In this document: one piece after another, positions 25,127-37,909 of the stretch
How positions within the stretch are numbered: the stretch's first letter is position 1
Layout of the letters: every line of letters starts with the position of its first letter
DNA from: Ficedula albicollis
Taxonomy: Eukaryota; Chordata; Aves; Passeriformes; Muscicapidae
Assembly: GCF_000247815.1 (NCBI RefSeq)
Contig: NC_021681.1
Coordinates: 17,947,040-18,011,039 of the forward strand
Reading direction: 5' to 3'
Length of the DNA: 64,000 bases
The notes under the pieces: model-generated
The model's input: only the letters and a program-made list of their open reading frames with translations
What the model was told of the DNA's origin: nothing
Databases searched by the model: none
Program-made: the position numbers and the translations under genes

Positions 25127-27185
25127 TGCATCCGCAGCCACGGCCTGCTGCCGCCGTGCAGCCCCAGCCCGCCCTCATTTATCTCCCCTCCAAATTGTGA
25201 ATGAACGAACTTTCTCCCAGAATAAATAACCATCGCTCAAAAGTTATTTTAGGGCTGGTCTCGGTCGCTGGAGTTTCCGCGCCTGCCGAGGCCCATCACA
25301 TTGTTTTCTGCTGCTTTCCTTGGCACGGCCCCAGTCCAGGGTTCAGAAGTTATTACTATAAAAGTCAAATTGCTTTGAGGGGGGGAGGCTGGGGGAGGCA
25401 GGGTCGGTGGAGGGAGAGGGGATGGGATTCCTGGAAAGGCTCCAGCCAGGGATAATTGGAGCTGTGCGGGGTTGGAGCAGTCCCCGCCGTGCTCGGGGGA
25501 GCGTTTCACCTGGCCTGTGGCCAGCGGAGCCCAGGCGAGCAGGAGGAGGAGGGCAGGGTTATTGCAGGCACAGCCCCCCCGAAATACGGTGCTGCTGGGG
25601 CTTGGTGGTGTGCTGGGGGGGATTCTTGGGGGCCTCCAGGCTCATTCCTTGCCATCTCCTGGACAGCCCTTGCCCGTCCTCCTCCTTGTGGCCCCGTGAA
25701 CCCGCGCTTGCCCCACTGCCATTTAATGCTGGTTATTTCCCCATCTTCAGCACTAATTACTTTCCTGCCTTTGCACTGAGGACTGCCTTAAGCCCTGAAA
25801 TATTAATGTTTTATTTCCCTTCTAAAACTTCCTCTTTCAGTGTTTGCCACCACAACTTGGTAAATTTTGGCCATCCATAAAAGCAAATGTTCTGCCCTTT
25901 CACACCAGGCACAGCATGCAGTTGTAGTAAAGCTGGTGACAAGATACTAGTCCCCATCCTAAATGAAGCAGCATCTCCCTAATTCCTTTGGGCTCTTTTC
26001 CCACAGCCTCTGTAGTCAAGGGTTGCCCTGGACCTTTCCTAGCACAACAGGCAGGAGCAGCTCATGGATGTGGGATCTCAGTGGGGATGTGCTCTCCCAG
26101 GGTGTCCTTGTGGGATTGTGCCTTTGCTGCTGTGTCCCAAATCCTTTGATCTAAACTTGATGCTCTTTTTTTTCCTTTTTAAAATTATTTCCGTGTAATG
26201 GTCATGCTGATGTGTCCATGCAACCTCATTAGAATTCAGTTTGCTCTCTCCTTTCCTCCAGGCAGCCTTATTTTTATTGTTCTCATTATTTAAGGTTGAC
26301 CTTACAGTAATGACCAGCATCCTCCTGGCGGATAGGGCTGTGTCTGTGCTGGCCCTTCCAACCTGCACCCCAGAGACCTGCCCCAGGGTGCCCCTCAACC
26401 TGAAGCTGGCACCCTAAATCCCTCACAACCCACAGTACTGGGGAAGCACTGCACACACCCTGCAGCCAGGATTTGCAGGAGGAGCAGCCAGGAGATGAGA
26501 TGTGGCTCAGCTTTGATACGTGCCTGGAGCAAACCATCAGACATGGGTATCCCTCAGTGAGGTGACTGATGGGCAGCAAGGCTTCGAGGGACAAGGAGCA
26601 GGCACTGGAGGTTACCTGGCAGCAGGATGAGACAGCAGATGTGACCTGTGGAGGCACTTCAGAGAGGACATCTTCATGGAACCACTGACGGGAAGAGCCC
26701 AGCGTTGTTCTCATCCCACTGGCACTCCAGCCCAGCTCAGCCACCCTGGCATGACACAGGGCACATCCCCAACTCCTTCCCTGCCCCACCTCCTGCCAGG
26801 GTGATGAAATACTGCACTACCTGTGATGCTCAGAGTGAGTAAATATAAAAGCATTAACTGAGTATAAAGAAGAAAAAAGTAAGGAAAGGAAAGAAGAGTA
26901 AGCAGGGTGTATCTCAGGTCCATGGCAGGAGCACTCTGTCCCATGCACCTGGGACCTCACTGCCTGAGGACATGTAGAAAAGCCCTGTCCCAGGGCTGCA
27001 GAGTTGCCATTCCACACCTACTATGACCCAGCACAACCCCCCAGGCCCAGCTGGTGGGGCAAGTCTCTTCTTCTTGCAGTTAAAAGCCAGCAGAAATTAT
27101 CCCTGGGGCCACATCCAGGTGGGTTGGTGGGTGAGGTGGGCTCCTGGCTCCTCTGTACACTTTTTCCACCTAACCTTTCCTATTA
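25127..27185. other. Unannotated DNA
   Basis: AT-richer patches occur at about 25190-25380 and 25720-25880, with a G-rich segment between them at 25379-25425. A purine-rich A/G tract lies at about 26867-26905. No gene was recognised. Confidence 0.4.
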
Positions 27186-27425
27186 TAAAATGGTTTGGGT
27201 TGGACCTTTAAATGCCATCTAGTCCAACTCCCTTGCCATGGGCAGGGGGATCTTCAGCCCGTTCAGGTAGTCAGAGCCCCATCCAGCCACCACCTCTCTG
27301 GGCAGCCTGTGCCAGGGCTTTACCATCTCCAATGTAAAAAACCTCACTGCTTGTATTTGATCTAAATTGACTCTCTTTCAGTCTGAACCCACTGCTGCTG
27401 GTTCTGTCCCTTTTAGCCCCCTGCT
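27186..27425 (-). mobile_element. CR1 LINE 3'-end fragment (chicken-type), antisense
   Basis: The stretch beginning 'aatggtttgggttggacc' and continuing 'ccatctagtccaactccc', 'ttgccatgggcaggggga' and 'cagagccccatccagcc' is the well-known reverse complement of an avian CR1 3' terminus. The element therefore runs on the minus strand, with its 3' end near 27186. Compared with the usual tail as I recall it, about 30 bp is missing between 'ccccatccag' and 'ccaccacctctctgggcagc'. Similarity fades after 'tctgaacccactgctgctgg'. It is a 5'-truncated non-autonomous relic and the main evidence that the window is avian. Confidence 0.9.
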
Positions 27426-27953
27426 GTGTACCCCTGCCACCCCACCGCCCCTCTCCTGCAATCGCCGTCCACCAGGCATAGCTGGTTCCTTCTCTATCCC
27501 TTCCCTAATGGATCTGACAGCTGCTCCCTGCACTGGGCCAGGTTTCAGTTTCCCCACGCTGAGGTTTTCTTGCACAGTCTGTTGCAAAGCAAGAGCCAGC
27601 GCCGTCTCGGGCGGGCGGCAGCGATGCTCCCCGGCCGTGGCACAGCTGCCAGGTGGGTCACCCTGCTGTCCCCCGTGGCACTCAGCAGCACTCTGGGGGC
27701 AGGAAGGAAGGAACAGAGTCGTAGGAATCAGATTATGAACTGAGCAATATCACGTGTGGAAGAGCCTGTGGGGAAGGGGCTTCCAGGGCTATTTTCGCCC
27801 AACGAAAGTTGCAATTAATTTGCGGAGGAAGTCGCTCGGCATTAAGAAACCCTCCAGGCAGAGTCCGGACCCAGGGACACACATCCCATTATTTTCTCGT
27901 TTAAAAACCATCTCGGTGGTGAAGGGGGCTGCTCCCCCCGGGCTGGCGCTAAC
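27426..27953. other. Unannotated DNA
   Basis: GC-rich DNA followed by mixed sequence. No supported feature beyond the fading edge of the CR1 fragment. Confidence 0.4.
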
Positions 27954-27984
27954 GGGGAGCTGGGGGGGAGCTGGGGAAGGGGGG
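27954..27984 (+). other. G-quadruplex motif
   Basis: G runs at 27954-27957, 27962-27968, 27973-27976 and 27979-27984 are separated by loops of 4, 4 and 2 bases. This fits the canonical pattern. 'ggggagct' is itself repeated here. Confidence 0.55.
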
Positions 27985-29239
27985 AGCTCTGGAGGGGCAG
28001 GCATGTTTGGAGAGGGAGAGGGAGCTGAAATTAACCTTGGAAAGCATTCAAATTAGACTGTGTAATAAGAGACCCACTTCTCTGGGTAAATTTGTTAGGA
28101 TTAGGGCTCACTGAGCTGTTGAGGAGAATTCAGCATGGCTCAGAGCCAGGACGAAATGAAGCTCCTGGCTTGGTCGGCTGCGGGAAAGTCCAGGCTAATG
28201 GGCTTTGGTTCAAACTTTGATAGGAAAAAAATCCAGGAACAAAGGCACTAATTCTTCCAAAAGCCCCAAAATCTCAGTTTATACATTTCTGTTTATGTTC
28301 ATTCATAATAGATATACACAGCTGTTCTTATCATTCATATTCAAATTCCATATGCATCCTTAGCAGTTAGCACTCCTGCCTCAAAATGGAAAAAAAAAAA
28401 AAAAAGCCATGTGGAAGATTAAAGAAAACTGAAAAACAACCTGTCTTGGGGTGTGAATTCTCCCAGCATCTGTGTCTGAGATCAGGTCCTTGCACTGAGG
28501 TCCAACCTCAGGGCAGAGGAGGAGCCCACTACCAGCATTGGCTGGACATTTTAGGGACTTATGTGAGTCTCTTTGTCACCTGCCACAGACCACCTGAGCT
28601 TCCTCTGCCCTGAGTAGTGAGGTGGCTGGCTGGGGTTCCCGCTGTGCCACCAGTGTGGCACCCATCAGCATGCCCATGGTTTCCCCAGTGATATTCTATA
28701 ACCAGCGAGGAATGAACGAGCCCGACCTGCTCCCCAGGGCAGGGGCACCTGTGCTTATAGTGCCCTGGGTGAACAGAAGGAAACTTTTCCAAATTCCGTG
28801 GTTATAAGCTAAAAAATCCCCAAACAACCAAAACCAAAACGGTGATTTTATGTTATTTGGTCTTTTCTTTTAAAAAATTTTCTTTGTCTCACATTCCAGA
28901 GGATCTCTCCTTGCTTCCTTTAAAAATTATCCCTGAAGCAAGGAAGAAAAAAATCCCAAACATTTAAATCTGGCTATCTCACAGAATATTTGCATCTTAA
29001 AACTTACTTTTTGATCCCTGGAATTTGCTCTTACAGGCAAATCTAGTGCTGTTGAGTAAAGCTCATTAGTAAGAGCTATCTGCTAGAATGAGCAGCAGGG
29101 ACATAGATAGCACAGATACTTAAAGTGTTGTCACTAGGTTTCAGAGTTAATCCTGCTGAGAAGTTCCCCTCTCAACTCGGAGCTGTTGTTCTGCACATCC
29201 ATGACACTGCTATTGATTCTTCGGATTATCAGGGAAGGC
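27985..29239. other. AT-richer unannotated DNA
   Basis: Contains a 16-base A run (28390-28405) and AT-rich segments at about 28200-28400 and 28810-29150. No polyadenylation context or retroposed gene body was seen before the A run. Possible conserved non-coding elements, not supported further. Confidence 0.35.
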
Positions 29240-29271
29240 TGAGACTCCATCCCTCTCTGTGACCTGGGGTA

Positions 29272-29336
29272 CCTCAACGCGGACAGCAGCAACAGCAGCA
29301 GCGGCACTGGGCTCTGCAGCACCCCCGACCCTCCTC
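29272..29336 (+). other. Weak candidate exon end with donor-like site
   Basis: An open frame reads through 'aacgcggacagcagcaacag' and ends at 'gcacag|gtgagatg', a good donor sequence. The peptide is Ser/Asn/Pro-rich (it begins YLNADSSNSSS) and I do not recognise it. No clear acceptor precedes it: the frame is closed by TGA near 29241 and the only nearby AG is poor. It may be a lncRNA or low-complexity chance open frame. Confidence 0.12.
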
Positions 29337-31079
29337 CTCCTCACTCCGCACAGGTGAGATGCAGGTTCTGGCACGGCAGGCACCTGAGCCGTGCTGGGCA
29401 GCGCTACCCCGTGTTCCAGAGGCAGGAGGGGGTGGCAGCCCTGCGGAGCAGCGCGATGCTGCTGTATTTACATTCCAGCGTCAATCAGCATCCCCTCCGG
29501 TCTCTGACGCGTCCTGTCCCCGTCCCCTCCCGCTGCGCCTTCCCCCGGCTCCCGCAGCCGCTCCGTCTGGTTGAAATATCCTTTAATCGGGAGCTCATGT
29601 CTTCCGGCCGCAGCAGAAGGGGAGCGGCAGCCTGGGGACAGGGGACAACCCGAGCACACCCAGACAGGGCCCCCTGTCACCCCGGAGTGCCTGGCAGTGC
29701 CCAGGGGTGTACCGGCGCCTTCCCGTGTCACCCTCGACACCCAGGGCTTTAACATCTGCCAGGACATCAGCCCTCACGGATGTGTCCCACTCAGGCAGTG
29801 TCTGGGAGCCTGTGAAGGGAGCATCATCCCGGGACGGAAAGATCCCCTGTGGGCTGCAGAAGGCAGGCCAGAGGAGTAGAAAGCAGGCTCACCCAGCCGT
29901 CTTTCATTTCATGAACAAACACATGAAGACCTGGAAGCAATAAATCCAGAGCCTGGACTACAAAACCAAACACGGCTGCAGCTCCCTCTCGGAACAGGAA
30001 AGTGGGAGGAAGAGGGCAGCCACAAAGCCAGCCGAGGAGCACAGGCACCGTGTCCCCTCCTGAAACCACCAGGATGCTTTAAAGGGGCTGCTTCAGGGTG
30101 CTCTGGCCAAAAATGTGTCCCCAGAAAGCTGTACGTGCTGGTTCTTCTGTGCTGTCAGTCACTGTGCCCCCGGGACGCACAGAGTGTTCTTGGAAGCAGC
30201 CTGGATTGACCGGTCCCAGGGTGAGCAGGGGTCCCTCAACCAGCTGGGAGCAACAGGAGCAGAGCCCAGGGGTGCAGAGGGCTCTGGGGGAATGTACAGC
30301 ATCACCCACACCCTGCTCGAGGTGCCAGCTCCTGCAGAGCCCCTCGGGGCTGGTGGGTGACGTGTGCTGTGCCAGTGGGTGCTGTCCTGGCTGTGCCCCG
30401 ATGTGGGGCTGCCCTGGGGGTGCTGCTGTGGGAGGGGGCTGCCCTGAGCTGCTCTGTGGGCAGGGCTCTGCCTGTGCAGGGCACCCAGCCAGGCATTTCC
30501 CAGCCCGGGTGCTCCCTGCCCATGGGTGCAGCGGGGCACCCAGCGGCCAGGATGGCTCCCACCTCACCGTGCTCCCTGGAAAAACAACTGGGAACCACCA
30601 GACCCTGTTGCTGTCAGGTCTCCTCAGTCCAGCTCACTCCTGCTACCAAGCCCCCCACCTTCCCCCTGCCATCTTGCACCCGGAGCTGAGCATTTGTGTT
30701 GCTGGCCCTGCCAAGACCCTCGGGCTCACTGTCACCTGCCCAGGCACAGGGAAGGACAGGCGTGTGCCCGGGCTGTCAGCATTGCCCCCAATCCAGCAGA
30801 GCTCACTTTAGGAATCCCTGATTCCCATGTAGGTGGGGACATCCCATCCCAGAGACTTGGGGAGTCCTGCTCTTTTCGGGCTGGAGACCCAGGGAGGAAG
30901 AGGAGAAGAGGATGGAGAAGTGACAGCACAACCAATGGGCAATACAAGCCATTAGTGGGATCCCTGGCCAAGTCTGCACTTCCCATGGTCAACCTGCAGT
31001 AATCCCAGCTTTCCCACATCCCTGCCAGGTACAAGGGCAGACTGGGTGCCCACCAGCTCCCTCCCCAGGACCCAACTCA
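29337..31079. other. Unannotated GC-rich DNA
   Basis: GC-rich with frames of up to about 240 codons overlapping on both strands and no recognisable domain. No supported gene. Confidence 0.4.
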
Positions 31080-31140
31080 CCTGACTCGATGATCTTACAG
31101 GTGATCTTTTCCAACCCAGATGATTCTAAGATTCTATTAC
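31080..31140 (+). mobile_element. CR1 LINE 3' terminus, short sense fragment
   Basis: 'tgactcgatgatcttacagg' followed by 'tcttttccaacccagatg' and the tail 'attctaagattctatt' is the sense-strand end of an avian CR1. The closing sequence is a degenerate ATTCTATG octamer repeat, the diagnostic CR1 terminus. Only about 60 bp are clearly recognisable, and sequence upstream to about 31030 may belong to the same copy. Confidence 0.85.
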
Positions 31141-31345
31141 TTCCCCTGGCAGCCAGGGAAGCTGCAGCAGCATCGGAGCTGCCTTCTCCTTCCAGCATTC
31201 GGGCAAACTGCTATTTGTAAAACAAAGGTGAAAACATCAAATCAAATGGATGAGTCAGAGGAGAAGTTCAAAAAACGGGGAGCGCGGGGAAGGGGAGAAG
31301 CAGGATCTCCATCTCCCCTCCCACCTGCCAGCAGGCAGCGGAGCA
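31141..31345. other. Unannotated DNA
   Basis: No feature seen between the CR1 tail and the duplication that follows. Confidence 0.4.
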
Positions 31346-31474
31346 GGCAGGGAAAGAGGCAGCACCTCGCCTGCTGGCAGCCCATCACGGCTTCAAAGCG
31401 GGCGCAGGAGCCGGCAGGGAAAGAGGCAGCACCTCGCCTGCTGGCAGCCCATCACGGCTTCAAAGCGGGCGCAG
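31346..31474. repeat. Two-copy tandem duplication, period 67 bp
   Basis: The 62 bp at 31346-31407 recur exactly at 31413-31474. The short linker is also similar to the sequence preceding copy 1. The unit contains 'cctgctggcagcccatcacg'. Confidence 0.95.
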
Positions 31475-31660
31475 ATCGGGTCTAGCAGCAGCCAGGGATG
31501 CACCGAGCAAGCGCTTAGCGGGGAAAGGAGATGGCTCTGATAAGCCGACGTGTGAACTCCCAGGTTTAAATTAACTAATGACTTCAGATGCTGCCGATAG
31601 TCTGCAGGGGATGGGGAGGAGTGATTTATGGGAGAAGATTAAACAGACTAATTAGGCCAG

Positions 31661-31740
31661 CTTTACCACTTAGGAGTTACCCAGCCAGGCTGAGGGCTGT
31701 GCCAAGGACTTTACCACTTAGGAGTTACCCAGCCAGGCTG
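31661..31740. repeat. Two-copy direct repeat, 32 bp, period 48
   Basis: The 32 bp at 31661-31692 recur exactly at 31709-31740, separated by 16 bases. The unit includes 'taccacttaggagttaccca'. It lies about 190 bp from the preceding duplication. Confidence 0.95.
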
Positions 31741-33387
31741 GGGGGACCCACTTTGCCCCAGCCTTGTGAGAAAGGATGGGGAGCAACTCCAGCCCCTCCT
31801 GAAGCTACAGGTACTCTGGCAGCCTCCTGACCCAGGAGCATCCCTGCACGAGCACAGGAGATCCCTCCATGCACCCCAGCACTCGCCCACAGCTGCCCAC
31901 TCTCAGGTGCAGACAGGGGAGACTTGTGGACTCTCTTCTGCTGCATGACCTGAACCTCCTCAGTGCCTCCCAACCAGCACAGAGGGTCCAAGGTCTGCTC
32001 GACCCCCACTGCTTTATGGCCACTGGACCAGGTACTAACGTGGACCAGGCACCACAGCTGCCAGGTCTCTGGGGTGAAGTGCAAGGTCAACAGGACTCAC
32101 ATCAAGGTTCTTTCAAATCCCAGTTACATACACGTAAAGAATCAGTGATTTCCAGTGGCTGGGCAAGCACTGAGCTCAGCCTCATGCTGCACTGACTCAC
32201 TGCTCTCACGTGTAAGGAGTTGTCATGGTCTCAGCCAGGAGAGCTTTTTATCACGTTATGGGAAAGCACTTGGAGTTTCCTTTTCCAGGAGCCCTGGATA
32301 TAATAAAAAGGCCTCCTCAGGCTTCAAAGCAGGAGGATTTTCATTGCTTCCTGGGCCAAGAACAAAGCACCATTGAGCACAGCCAACAGTTGTTGTCTCT
32401 GTCCCTTGATGTGCATCAAGCATCCCGTTCTCAGGCTCGGAGGGCTCGGTTCACAGGGATGGAGACAGGTTCATCCACAGCCATTGCTCTGGACCAGGAA
32501 CACCCTGAGACAGGTTTGCCCCCTTGAATCATCCTACATTCACCAGGAACTGCCAGGGTGGCCATAGGGAAGGCATGAGGAGTGCTGGTGGCCTGACCCT
32601 GGGGCTGGCATCACTTCCCCATCCACCCACTTGGTACCTGCGAGACAACGGGGCGCTGCTGGAGTGCATAACATGGTTTTCAGCAGGGATTGAATGCATG
32701 ACTGTGTAAATAACAGAGGTACCATGAAAACTGCTGTTTCCACGTTAAAATGGAAATTTAACAGAGTGACAAGCAGGAGCTGCAGGGGATGCAGCATGGG
32801 TTTCCTCCAGGAACCCACACAAGTCGCAGCTTAGTGCTGGGGCACGAACTTCCCACCATGTCCAAAGCTCAGCCCTGGGGTGACGCTTGCCCAGAGCAGT
32901 TCAGGGAACTTCCTGCCCCTTGCCCTGGGGCGCCCACAGAGAGGCAGAGCCCTGTTTCAGCTGCCGCCTCCGGCACTGCGACATGCCAGGGACAGACAGC
33001 TGGGGACATTTCCCAGATGCCTTTGGAGAAACAGGAGTTCCTTGTCACCGCTATCGGCATGAAGCTCCTGGGCCCTTCCCCTGCCCACGCTGGGTCTGGG
33101 ACGGGTTTCCTGAGCTCTTTGTCATCAGTGCATGGGGACTGGCTGGGGAGGGCTTTGTCTGGCTTGGTGCCACCAGTCCCATTGCTGGAAGTGAGATTTC
33201 AGGAGAATAAATTTCTGATGTCCCCACGGCTCCTGTGTGCAATGCAAAGAGCCGGGCCAAGCAAGGCCGTGGTGGTCTAATGAGCCCCTGCCTGCTCCCC
33301 ACATCCCCTGCTGCCAGCCCACGCTCTGTCTCAACCACCTCACCCCACTTCCCTGAGAAACAATAAACCATCATGTTTGTGCAGAGA
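31741..33387. other. Unannotated DNA
   Basis: No gene, RNA or transposon was recognised. Only short overlapping frames are present. Confidence 0.42.
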
Positions 33388-33499
33388 CAGAGTCAGAACA
33401 GTTCACATGGGGAAAAAAAAAAAAAAAAGTCAGAAGAAAAAGCAGAGTCAGAACAGTTCACATGGGGAAAAAAAGAATAAAAAGTCAGAAGAAAAAATC
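33388..33499. repeat. Two-copy tandem duplication, period about 55 bp, A-rich
   Basis: 'cagagtcagaacagttcaca' begins both copies (33388 and 33443). Each copy continues into an A-rich tract and 'gtcagaagaaaaa'. The A tract is pure in copy 1 and interrupted ('aaaaaaagaataaaaa') in copy 2, so the copies have diverged. Confidence 0.93.
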
Positions 33500-36400
33500 T
33501 GGGCCCATGATGTCCCACAAACACTGCATCGTTGTGGCTGCCTGTGAGCTGCTTCAGCTGTGCACAACATCACTGGCAAGAAATCACTTGCTGCACAATA
33601 TTTTTGTTTCCCCAAACCATTAATGAATTATTTAGGCATCTCTAGCAGTTACATGGAGAATGATCAACCGCTGCTCAGTGTGGGCTGCCTCAGTGCCTGC
33701 CAGGGAGCAGCTTTTGGGGAAAGCAGCCCCACTGTCTTGCTGCTCCGTGTGCCTGAGCAGAGCCATGGCACTGCAGAGCTCGCTGCGGTGCTGCCAGCAG
33801 GGCAGAGGACGTCATCTCTCCCTACAAAGGCTACGACCAGGAGTAGGAGCTTTGTTCCAGAGCTGGAAGAGAGAAGTTCACCTGCTCCGCCTCCCCCAGC
33901 CTTTTCCTCCCTGCGACGTGCTCCAGGCACCTGCCCAGTGCCAAAACCGTGGAGAAACTCGGCACTGATTTGTAACGTGTGAAGGTAATCCAGCGCTGGA
34001 GCAAACGGCTGCACTGAGTCACAGCAAACCTTGGCTACCTGCTAACCAGCATGGGGCTGGGATGTCTGAAACCTGCAGAGAAAGCCCTGGCTCTGCAGAC
34101 AGGAGAGCCCTGCTGATTGCAGCCGTGAAACTTCATGAGGGTGACTCCGATCCCTGACTAAACAGCCCCTGCCAACACACACACACATTCTCTAAGTGTC
34201 TCACCAACTCAGTGCAGCCTCCTGGAGCAAGGTATCACTTGACATCCTGCACTAGCACTACCAGGCACAAGCTGGAGGCTCCTGAACCCGGGCAAGCACC
34301 AGGCAAGGAGACATTCCCAACTACTCCAAGAGATACCTTTAATCCTGCAGATAAATGCACCCAATGTGGAGAAATGAGGGCATAAAAGCACTCTCTAAGA
34401 AAACTTCAAAAGTCCTTTTGTAAAATCGCTCTTCCTTGTTGGAAAGGCACCTGGTGAGGCTGCTCTGAAGGTGAGCACTGGCTTGCCTGGTGCCTCACTG
34501 CTGAAGGATGTGGGAGCTAATGGGAGAGCTAGGGAGCTGGTGCTGCCCTGCAGCACAGGGAGGCTGTAGGGCTCTCTGCCCTGTAGCTAAGGAAGAAGGC
34601 TATGCTTTAAAGCCAAAATCCCCAGCAAGGCATGGGAAGCCCTGCTCCTGGCTGTTTCTTTTCTGTCAGTGTAGTCAACAGGCTGGTGGTGCCGGGGAGA
34701 CACTGGTCCTCAGGAATCACAAAGAAGCTCTCGGGGCTTTCAGCTCCACTGTAAAGCCTCTTCATCCCTTCCCTCTCTCACTCTCACACCAAGTTTACAA
34801 GCTCTGCCACAAACTCTTCTTTAGGCTCATCCTGGACAGGCTGGAGGCTGCATGGGTGTCTGGGTGGGGGTCAGCCTCATCAGCCACCATGGATCCTGCC
34901 CCTCAGCAGGGCTTGCATCCCTTCTGACAGCCCCCAGCTATGCATCTCTCCCAGCACTTTGCCTTCTCCCCTTTCTCCAGCTAAGCCCTCTGCATGGCCT
35001 CAATTACTGGCAAAGGCTCCCACAGACCCTGGCTGCTTACGCCCTTCTCAGAGCTGGGGACCATCACCTGCTTCCAGCTCCTGAATAATGTCCAAATTCT
35101 CTTGCTCATGGTTTCACAGCTGCCTGATGTCTCAGCCATCCCCAGCCTGCCTAGTTCATGGCATCCCCAGCACTCCATGAGCTTGGCATGCTCCTGGCCC
35201 AAGGTCCCCAGTCAGTCTTTTATCTTCTGAATTACTTCCTCTGTGCTGAAGGATGGGGCAGAAAGAGCTGAGGTGTGCAGGTGAGGATGGATCTTGAATC
35301 CATGCAAGCCTGATTCTGAGTATCAGTGCCTGGGTGCTCAGCCACTGCAATTTCCAGAGGAGAGTCCCCTCTCCAGAGAAATCACTCAGCCTCACTTCAG
35401 CTGCTTCTGAATTTAGTGGAGCACCTCACCTGGGCTCGATGGTTTGGGCAGTCAGACCTTTTCCATACCCCACAACTCCCCTGGCACTGGCTCCTCTGAT
35501 GTCTCAGCACTGAAAGCTGAGACCTGGAGGGAGGGACCCCTGTAAATGAGAAGGAGTTTGCAGGCATCACCGCAGCCCCAGCTTCCCCTCCCTCATCCCC
35601 AGCCCCACTGCGCATCATGCGGCTCTCGCCCGCAGCGGGGCCCCAGAGCAGAGAAACACACGCTTTTTGTCAGGGCTGGTCTCCTCATGTTTATTTCCCT
35701 TTGCCGTGGGAGCAATTTCCCCTTCCCACCCAGGCCGTGGCTGTATCAAACGCGGCCGTGGGGACGGGGCCAGCGCTGCCCCTGGCAGAGCCAGGCGGGG
35801 CCGTATCTCATCCGCTGGCATGCAGCACGCAGCGCCTGCAGGAAACATATGTCACTGCTTAAACAGATCGTGAAAGCTTCAATCACTTCCTTATGGCGGA
35901 GCCGGGCTGCGCCCGTACCGACAGCCAGCATCTCCTGCGCTCCGTGCGGTGAGTGAGACCAGCCCCGGCCCTGCGGGGTGCTCCCCCCTGTCCCCATGGA
36001 CAGCTCCACAGGGAGCTGGGAAACACCATCCGGCAAAACAAACCGCTTCTTGTCAGCACCTTGTCACCTCCCTAAGATGCTCCCCTCCGCCTGCAAACCT
36101 GCCCTGCAGGAAACTCAGCGATGGAGCCCTCCCCAAATTCGCAGTTCACCCCCAGGCTCCCTCCAGTGTATTTGCTGGGTGCACAGCTGCCGTGCTTGGG
36201 GTACTCTGCAGCACATGCTGGCAGCACATGGCCAGAGCCCAGAACAGTCTCACTGGTCCCCAGCCCCTCCCTGACCCTTGGGGCAGCCTTGGAGGAGTTC
36301 AGTGCATTTCATGGGCATCAGCTGTGCAGGGAGGGTGGGACCCCACAGCTCTGCCTGTCCCCAGGGAGCTTCATACAAAGCTTTTTTGGGGTGTCTCTTG

Positions 36401-37909
36401 GAGCAATCTCCTTTGGAGGGGTGTCAATCACACTCTCTCCTGCTCCACCGATGGGATTCTGAAAGCTCCCGGTGTCGATAAACCAGGTGGGCACAGCTGC
36501 CCCCCTGTCCCATCCCTGCAGCAGGGCCCAGGGCTGCCCAGGCGGGTCCCTCCTCCCGCAGACACGGGTAGGTGTCAGTGAGACGATGTATCATCACAGC
36601 GTCTCCACCATCACGCTCGGTTTTCTCCCGTGGGCTGGAAGTTGCTTTTTTTGGAAGAGATGCAGGCAGGAAATCTCACGTGGGCTTTGGCGATGAGACT
36701 GGCGGCTGCAGCCATCCGAGCCCCGCAGGAGATGCTGGCGGCCAGGCCAGCCTGGCCACGGTGCTGTTGTGATGGCAGAGTAGCTGCCAAAGAGCTCCCC
36801 CGGATTCCCGGCTGCCACCCTGCCTTGCCCAGGGGTTCCCCTGTCTCCCTGCAGGCTCCAGCCACCTCCGCAACACCTCTCGCCTGGATGGAGGGGAGCA
36901 CAATAACATCTTCCTTATGTGCCTGCAACAACAGCCAAAATCCTTGGCCTTTCCTAGGATTGCATTTCAGTCAAATGCCCACACCCTCACAGAAGGAAAG
37001 AGCAAGACAAGAGTGTTATTTCTGCAAACACAAACACCCACGGAGCTCCTTGCCTGCTGGAGATGAGGCACACAGGCTGGTGCCATGTCTGCGCAGCTCC
37101 CACCTCCCCGAGCTCTGCTCACCAGAACTTCACCTGAAACAGCCAGTTTGCTTGGGACAGTCCTCCGGCCTCCCTGCTGGGAAGCAGCACCATTCCTGGA
37201 GCATTGCCCGCTGACCAGCTCCAGCTCCTTGCCGCGGGATCACGTTTGCTTACCCAAAGCACCTTCTTGCTTGTGAAGGACAAGAACCAAATCCCAGCTC
37301 GGTCTCAGCAGCAGATCCGGGGTGCCTGTGCTGCAGGACCACGCGCCGTGTTAGCAGCCCTGGTTCTGCCAGTATTGGCAAATCCAGCCCCAGCCAGAGC
37401 GGTGCCTCCCGCTCATTAAGGAAGGGAGTAGTACCTGACAGAGCCCTCCCTACCACCTCTGCAAGCACCCTTGGGACGCTGTCCTCACTCAGCTGCTGTG
37501 TAACACACGTGGCAGCAAACCCGTCCCCTGTGTGGCCACAGTCTTGCCTGAGAGCTCGGAGCCACCTCGGCTCTGCCAGATCCTGTGCCTGCCCCAGGCA
37601 AGAGGTGGGGTGGCTGCAGCCCGATTTCACTGCTGCACACCCATCCCCTAGCCAGCAATCCTCAGGGTCGGGTTTGCCTCCCACCCACACCTTTAATGGG
37701 GCAGGAGTGGAGCAGGCACCTCCAGCAGAAAGGAGTTGGTGGAGGATTGTTCAAAGGCACAAGACAGTTCACATGGCCGGTTCCTGCCATGTTGATTAAT
37801 GTTCCTCAGGAACACAACTTCAGTCCAGTTCATCTGCTCCCTTTTATTTCCAGCACCTGGGAGCCATCTCCCTGCCACAGCAGTTCTTGTGTATCAGCAT
37901 CAAGTGCTT
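33500..37909. other. Long unannotated stretch
   Basis: About 4.4 kb of mostly GC-rich DNA without a recognised gene, RNA or transposon. A short AC repeat lies at about 34175-34186. A CpG-containing segment at about 35730-35960 ends with a donor-like 'gcg|gtgagtgag', but I see no matching acceptor or recognisable reading frame. Confidence 0.4.

Noticed and set aside
28390..28405. A16 run as the tail of a processed pseudogene or SINE
   Set aside because: No polyadenylation signal, gene-like body or target-site duplication was recognised around it.
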